From contig CAZPBO010000014.1 of the NCBI GenBank assembly GCA_964584815.1, forward strand, positions 1 through 39,252: a DNA stretch of 39,252 nucleotides, in the 5' to 3' direction. Below the pieces are notes generated by a model. It saw nothing but the letters and a program-made list of their open reading frames with translations, ran no database searches and was not told where the DNA came from. Made by a program: the position numbers and the translations under genes. This DNA comes from CAZPBO01 sp964584815. GTDB lineage: Bacteria > Planctomycetota > SKW154. Positions 15,266 through 22,951 of the stretch are shown piece by piece. The first letter of the stretch is position 1. Each line of letters opens with the position of its first letter.

Positions 15266-16038
15266 AGATGTTCAGACCTGCAGGTGCGGTGTGGCATAGT
15301 GAGAGTTATCCATCAGGTGGTGTTGCAGGCGGCGCAATGGCGGGGTTTGCTGCATTGAATGGAACACTTGGGCATCTCTTTCCTTTTCCGCTGCCGGTGT
15401 TTGGTGGAGGGTTTTTCTTTTTCGGTCTGCTGCTCGGTGCTTCGTCTGACCTTCACGGTCTGGATGATGTGGCGGATAAGGAAGCACAGGCGGTGATAGC
15501 GCAGCGTGGATTAGGGAACGCTGCCCGTATTTTGGTGCAGACCTTTAAGGAGCATTTCGGCACCAGACCGCGGTTGCGTTATTTGCGTGACCCAGAAGAT
15601 GCTGCTTTGGACTGGCTGCTTCTTGAGGCGGAGGTGGCAAGTTCAGAAGGGTGGCTTGGCTTCTGGGACGCGGCGTTGAGGGGTGTTGGGGTAAAGGCGT
15701 GTGGTTACTTTGCCCTGTCGCTTCTGTGCGGTGGGGAAGGGGGCGGACGCAGAGTGGCGGAACGGTATTTTGAGGCGCTGCGTGGTGTCGTGAGATGGCT
15801 TTCGCAGGTTCTCGGGACAGAGCCCAAGCCGAGCCGCTCACTGCACTTCTGGGCGAAGACGACGCTGGAGGCGTTGGGGCGTGGAGTGGAGGCGGCATTT
15901 TTGGATGATTTGCGCGTGGCAAGACTGGTGGCGGACTACTATCTCCTTGAAAATCCGAACAAGCGTTTGGCTTGTGAAGAGGCTGTGGATAAGATTGCTC
16001 AAAGGTTGCAGGGGCTTACTTTGGAGGAGCAGGGATGA
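15253..16038 (+). CDS. protein of unknown function, second gene of acsE operon
   Basis: Not recognised. The 261 residues start with a Gly/Ala/Phe-rich stretch (SGGVAGGAMAGFAALNG, then FGGGFFFFGLLLGASSDLHG, about 20-68) of marginal hydrophobicity, perhaps buried or membrane-associated. The rest is helical and cytosolic in style (FKEHFGTRPRLRYLRDPEDAALDWLLLEAE, split here by a probable turn at RDPED). The start is GTG at 15253, inside the previous gene; ATG at 15268 is an alternative that removes the overlap. It ends in an ATGA junction with acsE, so the two are surely co-translated. It is not the corrinoid iron-sulfur protein: it has no Cys cluster motif. Confidence 0.7.
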   Translation: MEQLEMFRPAGAVWHSESYPSGGVAGGAMAGFAALNGTLGHLFPFPLPVFGGGFFFFGLLLGASSDLHGLDDVADKEAQAVIAQRGLGNAARILVQTFKEHFGTRPRLRYLRDPEDAALDWLLLEAEVASSEGWLGFWDAALRGVGVKACGYFALSLLCGGEGGGRRVAERYFEALRGVVRWLSQVLGTEPKPSRSLHFWAKTTLEALGRGVEAAFLDDLRVARLVADYYLLENPNKRLACEEAVDKIAQRLQGLTLEEQG

Positions 16039-16835
16039 TACCAATTGGAGAGAGGATTAACGGGATGTTCCGCGATGTGAAGCAGGCGATCGCGGAGAAG
16101 GACAAGAAGGTGATACAGGATTTGGCGCTGCGTCAGACGGAGGCGGGCGCGAAGTATCTGGATGTGAATGTTGGAACAGCGGCGCGTGACCAGTTGGGCG
16201 CGATGAAGTGGCTGGTGGAGACGATTCAGGAGGCGTGTGATACGCCTCTGGCGCTGGACAGCCAGAAACTGGATGTCATAAAGGCGGGGCTTGAGGTGGC
16301 AAAACAACCTGTTCTCATAAACTCCTGCAGGGCTGACGCCGAAACGCTTGACACCTATTTCGGAATCTGCAAAGAGCATAACGCAAGCCTTATCTGCCTC
16401 ACGATGACGAAGGAGGGGGTGAGCCAGGATGTGCCGAAACGGCTTGAGGATGCGATGCGCATTATAGAGAAGGCGACAGAACACGATATACCGATGGACC
16501 GTGTCTTCATTGACCCCATAATTCTGCCGATAAATGTGGACCAGCGTCAGCCGAAGATGATATGCGAGGTGATAAGCCAGGTGAAGTTGATGACCGACCC
16601 GTCGCCACATATCACTTGTGGTCTCTCAAACATCAGTCAAGGAACGCGTAACCGCGGTCTCATCAACCGCACAATGCTTGTGATGATGGTCGCCGCGGGG
16701 ATGGATTCCGCCATATGCGATGTGCTTGACAAGGACTTGATGGATGCGTGGATAACGACGGAGTTGCTGATGAACCGCATAATATACAGTCACGACTACA
16801 TAAAGGCGGCGCTGACATCGCTGCGCGCACGCTGA
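16035..16835 (+). CDS. acsE: methyltetrahydrofolate:corrinoid/iron-sulfur protein methyltransferase
   Basis: AcsE (MeTr) moves the methyl group of 5-methyltetrahydrofolate to the cob(I)amide of the corrinoid iron-sulfur protein, the last folate step of the Wood-Ljungdahl pathway. The 266 residues match the family's length and landmarks: IGERINGMF at the start, GAKYLDVNVG (pterin pocket), LALDSQKLDVIKAGLE, LINSCRADAE, LICLTMTKEG, RVFIDPIILPINVDQ, GLSNISQGTRNRGLINRT and AGMDSAICDVLD. This is a soluble TIM barrel. It overlaps the unknown gene upstream by four bases and is followed by an intrinsic terminator. None of the other acs/cdh genes (acsA-D) is in the window. Confidence 0.93.
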   Translation: MIPIGERINGMFRDVKQAIAEKDKKVIQDLALRQTEAGAKYLDVNVGTAARDQLGAMKWLVETIQEACDTPLALDSQKLDVIKAGLEVAKQPVLINSCRADAETLDTYFGICKEHNASLICLTMTKEGVSQDVPKRLEDAMRIIEKATEHDIPMDRVFIDPIILPINVDQRQPKMICEVISQVKLMTDPSPHITCGLSNISQGTRNRGLINRTMLVMMVAAGMDSAICDVLDKDLMDAWITTELLMNRIIYSHDYIKAALTSLRAR

Positions 16836-16862
16836 CGCATCTGTCACGGTGGTTTTGAGTAG

Positions 16863-16902
16863 AAGCCCGCGGTGAGGCAGACCCTGACTGCGGGCTTTTG
16901 TT
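16863..16902 (+). terminator. intrinsic terminator after acsE
   Basis: AAGCCCGC (16863-16870) pairs with GCGGGCTT (16890-16897); a T-rich tail (TTTTGTTGTGTTTTG) follows. The loop is long (19 bases) but may form a small inner stem (CAG/CTG). It lies 28 bases after the acsE stop. Confidence 0.75.
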
Positions 16903-16912
16903 GTGTTTTGTG

Positions 16913-16947
16913 TTGCCAATGTGGTCGGCTGACCGCACAATATTGTG
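16913..16947 (+). promoter_or_regulatory. putative ruvB promoter with palindromic operator
   Basis: TTGCCA (16913-16918), a 17-base spacer and CACAAT (16936-16941). The -10 is inside a perfect 12-bp palindrome, CACAATATTGTG (16936-16947). An adjoining GGTC-N4-GACC lies at 16923-16934. The predicted transcript start is about 16948. Confidence 0.4.
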
Positions 16948-16958
16948 GTGTCTTTTGG

Positions 16959-17978
16959 ATGTCCGCCAATATGGGGGTCTTGAACAGTAAACCGCAACCA
17001 GATGAACGCGATTTTGAGCAGTCGCTGCGCCCACGCCGTTTCTCGCAATTTATCGGGCAGAAGCAGGTGGTGGAGAACCTGCGCGTTTTCGTTGAAGCGG
17101 CGAAAATGCGCGGCGATGTCCTTGACCATATTCTGCTTTCAGGTCCGCCGGGTTTGGGCAAGACGACTTTGGCGGGAATAGTCGCCAACGAGTTGGGCAC
17201 CCGCTTTGTGGCAACAAGCGGACCGGTTCTTGAGCGTCCCGCCGACCTTGCCGGCATCCTCACTGACCTGAAACGCGGAGATGTGCTGTTCATTGACGAG
17301 GTTCATCGTCTGCCGCGGATTGTGGAGGAATACCTCTATTCGGCGATGGAGGATTTTCAGATAAACATAGTGCTGGATCAGGGTGCGGCGGCGCGAACAA
17401 TCCGCCTCAACCTGCAGCGTTTCACGCTGATAGGCGCCACGACAAGAGAGGGGCTTCTGACGGCGGCGTTTCGTGCGCGATTCGGTGTCGTGCAGAAGTT
17501 GGGCTACTATCCCGCCGAGGAGTTGGCGGAGATAGCGCGCCGTTCGGCGGCGATTTTGGGGGTGCCTATTGACGCTGACGCGGCGCTGCTGTTGGCACAG
17601 CGCTCACGCGGCACACCCAGAGTCGTCAACCGCCTCCTCCGCCGTGTTCGCGACTTCGCCCAAGTCCTAAGCGACGGACGCATCACCGCCAAAATCTGTG
17701 AACACGCTCTGGAGCAGATGGGTATTGATGAGCACGGTTGTGAGAGCACCGACAGGGCGATACTGGGGGTTTTGAGTGAGCACGGCGGCGGACCTGTAGG
17801 GATTAAGACAATAGCGGTGGCAGTAGGGGAGACTCCCGATACGATTGAGGAGGTCTATGAGCCGTATCTGATAAGGAAAGGTTTTCTGCGGAAGACGCAG
17901 CGGGGGAGGGTGCTGGCGCCGGCGGGCAGCCGTTATATCCGCACCGCGCGGCAGAAGATGCAGAAAGACCTCTTCTGA
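16959..17978 (+). CDS. ruvB: Holliday junction branch migration helicase RuvB
   Basis: RuvB is the AAA+ motor that, with RuvA, drives branch migration of Holliday junctions. Motifs in order: LRPRRFSQFIGQ (N-terminal), Walker A GPPGLGKTT, Walker B LFIDEVHRL, sensor 1 and arginine finger region GATTREGLL ... AFRARFG, sensor 2 SRGTPRVVNRLLRRVRDF, and the winged-helix C-terminus (LIRKGFLRKTQRGR). The chosen ATG at 16959 gives 339 residues; ATG at 16971 is equally possible and neither has a strong ribosome site. A much longer frame to 16872 would run into the acsE terminator. ruvA and ruvC are not adjacent. QueH follows after 17 bases. Confidence 0.95.
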   Translation: MSANMGVLNSKPQPDERDFEQSLRPRRFSQFIGQKQVVENLRVFVEAAKMRGDVLDHILLSGPPGLGKTTLAGIVANELGTRFVATSGPVLERPADLAGILTDLKRGDVLFIDEVHRLPRIVEEYLYSAMEDFQINIVLDQGAAARTIRLNLQRFTLIGATTREGLLTAAFRARFGVVQKLGYYPAEELAEIARRSAAILGVPIDADAALLLAQRSRGTPRVVNRLLRRVRDFAQVLSDGRITAKICEHALEQMGIDEHGCESTDRAILGVLSEHGGGPVGIKTIAVAVGETPDTIEEVYEPYLIRKGFLRKTQRGRVLAPAGSRYIRTARQKMQKDLF

Positions 17979-17995
17979 ATTCTGATGGAGTGGCA

Positions 17996-18562
17996 ATGGA
18001 GAGAGTGTTTCTCCATATATGCTGTGCGCCGTGTGCGTTGGCGGCGCTTGAGTTCTTCAGACCTCGCTTCAAGCATATCACCTGCTTCTTCTACAACCCC
18101 AATATTCATCCGCTGCTTGAGTTCAGGAAGCGGCTGAAGGCGGTGTGGACTCTGGCGTGGCGTCTGCGGGGGGAGGTGGAGTTCGTGGTGGATGAGGAGT
18201 ATGGATTAAGGCGCTTTATGCGCGCGGTCTGCCACAGTTCCAACAGATGTCGCACCTGTTATGCATTGCGTCTTGGGAGGACGGCATATGAGGCGTCGCG
18301 GCGGGGATTTTCCACCTTTGCAACGACGCTTACCACATCTCCGCATCAAAACCACGCCCTTATCAAGAAGATAGGCGAAAGGGTGGGGGCTGCGGCGAAA
18401 GTGAAGTTCATATATGCTGACCTGCGGGGGTATCACGATGCGGCGTTGAGTGAGGCGCGCCGTATGTCGCTTTATCTGCAGGGCTACTGCGGATGCGTCT
18501 TTTCTGAAGAGGAGCGTTTTGCTCCGACAAAAAGAGAGATTTATCGCGGTCCCCGTCCATAA
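17996..18562 (+). CDS. queH: epoxyqueuosine reductase QueH
   Basis: QueH reduces epoxyqueuosine to queuosine in tRNA, the last step of queuosine synthesis, without the cobalamin enzyme QueG. The 188-residue product has the family Cys pattern: HICCAPCA at residues 7-14, CRTCYALRL in the middle and GYCGCVFSEEER near the end, plus the TTLTTSPHQNHALI segment. These Cys residues hold an iron-sulfur cluster and a metal. The ATG at 17996 follows GGAG with a 6-base spacer. It sits in a plus-strand series after ruvB. QueH is common in anaerobes, which fits the rest of the window. Confidence 0.93.
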   Translation: MERVFLHICCAPCALAALEFFRPRFKHITCFFYNPNIHPLLEFRKRLKAVWTLAWRLRGEVEFVVDEEYGLRRFMRAVCHSSNRCRTCYALRLGRTAYEASRRGFSTFATTLTTSPHQNHALIKKIGERVGAAAKVKFIYADLRGYHDAALSEARRMSLYLQGYCGCVFSEEERFAPTKREIYRGPRP

Positions 18563-18621
18563 GTGTGACACAAAGCCGCGCAATGAGACGATAAATATAT
18601 GGAGAGCAGCGGAGGTTTGTC

Positions 18622-19134
18622 GTGGCTGCTTATGATATAGGCGTTGTGGTGGTTGTTTTTGTTTTTGGCGTAATAGGTTACATAAGGGGTTTCACATGGG
18701 AGGCGGGATTTTTGTGTGGGGTGATGCTGGGTCTGGCGTCGGCGTTTCGGTTGACAGGCATTTTTGCGGCGCTGTTTCTTAAGAACCTTTCGCCTCCTGT
18801 TGCGGAAATAGTCGGCTTTTTTGCGGTCTTTTTGATGACATTTATTGTGGTGCTGGGGGTGACATATCTTGCGCGAAGGCTTGTGGAGCGTGCGAAGTTG
18901 GAGAAGGCGGACAGGTGGGCGGGGTCTGTGCTGGGTGTGTTGCAGGGGGTGGGGGTTTGTTTTGTTGTGACGCTTGCGCTGCTCAAATTCGGCAATGAGC
19001 CGTTGCGGGTGTATGTGGGGAGAACATATGCGGCGCGTTTGAGCACAGCGGGCGCCAAACTGCTTCAGCACGCTGTTCCCACATCCAAGGACATTCTGCC
19101 GCTGAATCTCCCGTCACGCATCAGACGCCCTTAA
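18622..19134 (+). CDS. CvpA family membrane protein
   Basis: A CvpA/colicin V production family inner-membrane protein of 170 residues with four hydrophobic segments (about 5-25, 30-50, 62-82 and 100-122). The typical opening (YDIGVVVVVFVFGVIGYIRGF) and the conserved LVERAKLEKADRWAGSVLGVLQGV loop are seen. Its role in envelope function is not well defined. The start is GTG at 18622, six bases after GGAGG. The 3' end overlaps the convergent folD gene by 14 bases, so the two mRNAs are complementary there. Confidence 0.88.
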   Translation: MAAYDIGVVVVVFVFGVIGYIRGFTWEAGFLCGVMLGLASAFRLTGIFAALFLKNLSPPVAEIVGFFAVFLMTFIVVLGVTYLARRLVERAKLEKADRWAGSVLGVLQGVGVCFVVTLALLKFGNEPLRVYVGRTYAARLSTAGAKLLQHAVPTSKDILPLNLPSRIRRP

Positions 19135-20032
19135 GACGCAGCGCCGCTTCCAGTGTGTTGCGCATCAGAATAGCGGTTGTCATCGGTCCCACCCCACCAG
19201 GAACGGGGGTTATCCATGCAGCGCGCTCTGATGCCACCTCAAACTCCACATCACCTATGGTTTTGTATTTCGGCTTGCCTTTCTCGTTCAGAACGGGATT
19301 GCCGTTTTCGTCAAGAACAGGAACGCGGTTTATGCCGACATCAATGACGATGGCGCCGCGTTTTACCCATTCGCCCTTAATTATCTGTGGCTTTCCGACG
19401 GCGGCAAAGAGCACATCCGCGGAGGCGACTTTGTCGGGGAGGTTTTTGGTGCGGGAATGGCAGACTGTGACGGTGGCGGAGCGTTTCATAGAGAGCATCA
19501 GCATAGCAATCGGTTTGCCGACAATCTCGGAGCGTCCGACTATGACGCAGTCCTTCCCTTCAATCTTATCATTTGTTTTTTCCATAACCCACTCAAGCAA
19601 CTCCACTGCTCCTCTGGCGGTGCAGGGAACAAGCGCTGGGCGGTCCTGAAGCAGGAGTCCGAGGCTTGTGGGGGTGATACCTTCCACATCTTTGCGGTAG
19701 TCAATGGTGCGCTGAACCGCGCGGCGGTCCATCCCTTTCGGCAACGGCATCTGCAGGATTATTCCCGTCACATCGGGGTCGTCGTTCAGTTTCTTGATTT
19801 CTTCAACAAGTTCGTTCTGTGAGATGGATTCGCTCAGTTGTCGCAGGGTGTAGCGGATGCCGACCGCCTCGGCTTTCTTCTTCTGGTTGCGCACATAGAA
19901 CATAGAGGCGGGGTCCTCACCCACCTGCACTGCAACAAGATGCGGCACAACACCGCCTTCCTCTATCCTTGACTTGACCTCATCAAGAATCGCCTGCGAG
20001 ATAGCCTTGCCATCAATCAACTCCGCTGCCAT
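19121..20032 (-). CDS. folD: methylenetetrahydrofolate dehydrogenase / cyclohydrolase FolD
   Basis: FolD interconverts methylene-, methenyl- and formyl-tetrahydrofolate. It has 303 residues with VQVGEDPASMFYVRNQKKKAE ending the substrate region, ILQMPLPKG, YRKDVEGITPTSLG, the NADP-binding GRSEIVGKPIAMLML, VIDVGINRV and PVPGGVGPMTTAILMRNT. The family's Tyr-x-x-x-Lys pair (Tyr52/Lys56 in E. coli) reads Tyr46-Val-Arg-Asn-Gln50 here (codon at 19883-19885, CAG). The Lys needed for the cyclohydrolase half-reaction is therefore Gln unless Lys51 takes over. The dehydrogenase motifs look intact. The ATG at 20032 follows GAGGAGG. It lies 69 bases after lpxH on the same strand. Confidence 0.95.
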   Translation of the reverse strand: MAAELIDGKAISQAILDEVKSRIEEGGVVPHLVAVQVGEDPASMFYVRNQKKKAEAVGIRYTLRQLSESISQNELVEEIKKLNDDPDVTGIILQMPLPKGMDRRAVQRTIDYRKDVEGITPTSLGLLLQDRPALVPCTARGAVELLEWVMEKTNDKIEGKDCVIVGRSEIVGKPIAMLMLSMKRSATVTVCHSRTKNLPDKVASADVLFAAVGKPQIIKGEWVKRGAIVIDVGINRVPVLDENGNPVLNEKGKPKYKTIGDVEFEVASERAAWITPVPGGVGPMTTAILMRNTLEAALRLKGV

Positions 20033-20101
20033 CCTAACGCCTCCTCAAAGCACAAGCACAACAAGTATTTTATCGCCAACTCATCTTGAGCGAAAAGAAA
20101 A

Positions 20102-20833
20102 TCAGGGTCTGAATGTGTGGAAGATGAGTTTGCCGGAGTTGAGCGCGAGGAAGTCGCCTCCGTCCTGTGTCCACTGCCCCAGAACATATATATGGAGTGT
20201 GGCGTTGCCCGCACGGAAAATATGTTTTGATGTTCTGTGTATGTGACCGCAGATAACGCAATGGAACCCCTGACGGAGCAGGGAGGAGAGGGCGGCGCGT
20301 GAGAAGTGGAGGATACGGGGGTTTCTGTGTCGCTTGCGTTTGACGGCGGTTTTTGACTGCTGGCGCATTAGGCGGGCAATCCAAAGCCGCAGTCCCAATG
20401 GAAGCAGCGAATATAGCAGGTGGAGTGTTTTTCGGCGCGAGCAGAACCGAAAAAGGGTGTATTCCACATCGTTTAGGAGCAACTGGTCGCCGTGCAGGAG
20501 CAGCGTTCTGCCATAAGGTGAGTTTATGGTGTGGGTTTCGGGGAGAATTTGAGCGGAGAAGATGTGTGATGCGGTGTTGGAGATGAGGAAATCGCGGTTT
20601 CCTGGCAGGAGGAAGGTTTCTGTGCCTGCGCTTTTGAGGTCGGCGAGGGCGTCAAAGAGTCCGCTTTTCTGGAAGAGATGTGCGTGGTCGTTACCGACCC
20701 AGAAGTCAAACAGGTCACCGAGGATGTAGAGTTTGTGGGTGCGAAGACGACGCAGGAAGGAGACGAAAGCCGCCGTTCGGGCGGGAACATCAGCGGATAA
20801 GTGGACATCGCTCACAAAGACGGCGTCAAACAA
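20102..20833 (-). CDS. lpxH: UDP-2,3-diacylglucosamine diphosphatase LpxH
   Basis: LpxH cleaves UDP-2,3-diacylglucosamine to lipid X in lipid A synthesis, at the inner face of the inner membrane. It is a calcineurin-like phosphoesterase of 243 residues with all metal motifs: SDVHL (Asp9, His11), GDLFDFWVG (Asp40), GNRDF (about 78-82), HGDQ (about 114-117) and GHIHR near residue 195. The FDFWVG and GNRDFL signatures set it apart from LpxI or LpxG. The start is TTG at 20833, 7-8 bases after GGGAG, just past the stop of the preceding membrane-protein gene. This gene is good evidence for a lipid A-type outer membrane. Confidence 0.9.
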   Translation of the reverse strand: MFDAVFVSDVHLSADVPARTAAFVSFLRRLRTHKLYILGDLFDFWVGNDHAHLFQKSGLFDALADLKSAGTETFLLPGNRDFLISNTASHIFSAQILPETHTINSPYGRTLLLHGDQLLLNDVEYTLFRFCSRRKTLHLLYSLLPLGLRLWIARLMRQQSKTAVKRKRHRNPRILHFSRAALSSLLRQGFHCVICGHIHRTSKHIFRAGNATLHIYVLGQWTQDGGDFLALNSGKLIFHTFRP

Positions 20834-20845
20834 GCGGCGTCTCCC

Positions 20846-21511
20846 TTACGGCTCGGGCGGCGGTGTAAGGTCAGGTTCGTCTTCGGAAGGCGAGGGTTCC
20901 TTCGGCTCCTGCAGGTTTTTCTCCTCTTTCTTTGATTTCTCTGTGGCGCTCTTTTTGGGTTTCTTAGCAGGTGCTTTGGGACGCTTTGTCGCCTCTTTCT
21001 TCTCCACTTTTTCCTGCTCTTTTTCCTCTTCTTCGCCTTTCTCTGTGGATTTCTCCGTCACTTTCTGCGGCTTGATACGGGGAAGCGTTGGCGCGGTGGG
21101 TGTCACGCTTGGCTTTTGAGGCAGTGCTTTTGCCGCTTTTTTACGCGGCAGCAGGTCAAACAGACTCATCTCACTTGAGTAACGCTCATAATGCTTTTTC
21201 AGCGAACTTTGCAGCGAGTCCATAAAACGACGCAACTCGTGGAGCACCAGCGCCACTTTTTCGGGGTCGCGCAGTTGCTCGGCATCTCCGAAAGCCGACA
21301 CAAAGGCGCCCACCTGACCGAGCGCGTTTTCTGTTACGACGAAATGGATTTCGCGCAGGCGTCTGTAACCGCCGAAAAGCAGTATCAGAAGCACCAGTTC
21401 AATTATGACCACAATCAAGAGAAAAATTTCCAGTCCGGTCATACCACCACTTTGTGCCGCGTTCCCGCCTGCCTGCTGGGCAACTACCACCAATCCTCCA
21501 AGAAAATCCAT
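20846..21511 (-). CDS. membrane-anchored protein with charged C-terminal tail
   Basis: Not recognised. The 221 residues have a Gly/Gln-rich N-terminus (possibly outside), one strong membrane segment (about 27-48, IFLLIVVIIELVLLILLFGG), then a helical cytosolic region (YRRLREIHFVVTENALGQVGAFVSAFGDAEQLRD) and a 100-residue tail of Lys, Glu, Pro and Ala (for example EKSTEKGEEEEKEQEK), surely disordered. The ATG at 21511 follows GGGAGG with a 7-base spacer. It is transcribed after the two HEAT/vWA genes and before lpxH. A hairpin at 21532-21557 lies in its leader. The architecture suggests a scaffold or coupling protein, but no function can be named. Confidence 0.75.
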   Translation of the reverse strand: MDFLGGLVVVAQQAGGNAAQSGGMTGLEIFLLIVVIIELVLLILLFGGYRRLREIHFVVTENALGQVGAFVSAFGDAEQLRDPEKVALVLHELRRFMDSLQSSLKKHYERYSSEMSLFDLLPRKKAAKALPQKPSVTPTAPTLPRIKPQKVTEKSTEKGEEEEKEQEKVEKKEATKRPKAPAKKPKKSATEKSKKEEKNLQEPKEPSPSEDEPDLTPPPEP

Positions 21512-21531
21512 ATTCACGCCTCCCAAAGATG

Positions 21532-21557
21532 AGGTCCGCCGCAACCACAGCGGACCT
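21532..21557 (-). promoter_or_regulatory. leader hairpin with nearby -10-like boxes
   Basis: On the minus strand AGGTCCGC pairs with GCGGACCT (8 bp, 10-base loop) and ends 11 bases before the ribosome site of the membrane-protein gene. There is no T run after it, so it is a poor terminator. Just upstream, TATAGT and TATTAT could serve as -10 boxes, giving a short leader that starts with this hairpin. Confidence 0.35.
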
Positions 21558-21591
21558 ATAATACACTATAGTTTTGGTCTCTTCCACAAAT

Positions 21592-22941
21592 CTACCTGAT
21601 TGCTTTGCAGGTTCCGTTATTTTCGCGTGCCAACTGTTTTAGGAACTCAAAGTTGGCTTCTTCAAAACCGAGGCAGTGGATGGTGATTTTGCGCAAGCGA
21701 TTGTGCTTTCTGACCCACGCGAGGATTTGCGCGATGAGTGCCTTTGAGTCCTCGTGTCCGCCCCATTCGGGCTTTGCGTCACCACCGATATGGGTTGGCG
21801 CCCCATCCGTCAGCAGTATTATCGTGTTGACCTGTCTGTCTTTGAACGCTTCCTCTATTGCCTCATCGGTGTAGGTGAGACCGTCTGCCTCCAGTTTTTT
21901 GACCCACTCAATCGCCTTCTTTTTGGCGCTTTCTGTGGCGCGCGTCAGACCAGGGCGCCATTTGGTTATCTGGTCGCTGAAAGCGATTATGTTGAACTTC
22001 ACATCGTTGGGCATATTGCGGATGCAACGGGTCAACTCCTTCTTGACACGGTATATCCGCTGCCGCTCCTTCCCCCAGTTCTTCATCTCCTTCTCAATCT
22101 CCTTACGCTTCTTCGCGCGTTCTTTGTTGTCAGCGATGGTCTTGAGTTGTTTTTCCACCTCTTCTTTCCACTCTTTTGGCGGGGGGTCTGCCTGTTTCAT
22201 AGAACCTGACACATCAATGATGAAGATGACGCGCTTTGAGCGCACGGGCAGACCGAAGACACTGGTTTTGAAGCGGCGGACAAATGGGCTGGGCGTGACG
22301 GCGCCTTCGTGGGGACGGGTTTCTCTGGGTAGAGGTTTGTCCTTGTTGGCGCTCCACCACGCCTTCCAGTCGGCGGCGGTTTGTGGTCCGCCTTCAAGAC
22401 CCGTTATCCGCTCAAGTCCAAGGCATAACTCCATAACGAGCCGCTGTCGCCTGCGCTTTTCCGCCAACTCAAGTGCCTTTATCATCGGCTCTATCGCCGC
22501 TTTGTCGTATGTGTTGGCAAGCGCCCGCGTGGCAGATATCGCGACCAGTTCGTTGGAGTCGGTCAGCGCCTTATAAAGTGCGTTGTTGGCGTCGTCGGTG
22601 TTGTAGTTTGCGCAGGCTTCAATGGCGGCAAGTCTGGTGTCGCGTCCACCCGCGAGCACCGCTTTCACCACCTCTTTCTGCGCCGCCTCGTTGGTCAGGT
22701 TCGCAAGCGACCCCACCAGCGCGTCAAATATCTCCGGCTCCTTCGCCGCCTTGGACGCTAATTTCAGCAGAAACTTCGCCGCATCAGGCGTGTTGTAACT
22801 ACCTATGCGGTCAAGCAGTTTCGCCGCCGTCTCCACATCCTTCTTCGCCACCGCTTTCTGCGCCTCACTGCACAAGTCCTCAAACTCACCCGCATAAACC
22901 AAACCGACCACAAACACTGCAACAAAAACCACTCCCCTCAT
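21592..22941 (-). CDS. exported HEAT-repeat / von Willebrand A protein (paralogue 1)
   Basis: A 449-residue exported protein with a signal peptide (MRGVVFVAVFVVGLVYAG), a helical HEAT-like repeat region (about 20-180), the linker DWKAWWSANKDKPL (about 191-204) and a von Willebrand A domain (about 237-449). The vWA metal site is intact: DVSGS at 243-247, then a Thr in GLTYTDEAIEE and Asp in LLTDGAPTH. The vWA is expected to bind a divalent metal and a protein partner. An insertion rich in Lys/Glu (about 255-290) lies after the first metal motif. The start has AGGAG 7 bases upstream. It is clearly a duplicate of the gene before it (22952-24199); the domain order, WW linker and C-terminus agree. 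Confidence 0.85.
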   Translation of the reverse strand: MRGVVFVAVFVVGLVYAGEFEDLCSEAQKAVAKKDVETAAKLLDRIGSYNTPDAAKFLLKLASKAAKEPEIFDALVGSLANLTNEAAQKEVVKAVLAGGRDTRLAAIEACANYNTDDANNALYKALTDSNELVAISATRALANTYDKAAIEPMIKALELAEKRRRQRLVMELCLGLERITGLEGGPQTAADWKAWWSANKDKPLPRETRPHEGAVTPSPFVRRFKTSVFGLPVRSKRVIFIIDVSGSMKQADPPPKEWKEEVEKQLKTIADNKERAKKRKEIEKEMKNWGKERQRIYRVKKELTRCIRNMPNDVKFNIIAFSDQITKWRPGLTRATESAKKKAIEWVKKLEADGLTYTDEAIEEAFKDRQVNTIILLTDGAPTHIGGDAKPEWGGHEDSKALIAQILAWVRKHNRLRKITIHCLGFEEANFEFLKQLARENNGTCKAIR

Positions 22942-22951
22942 CTTGAGTCTC

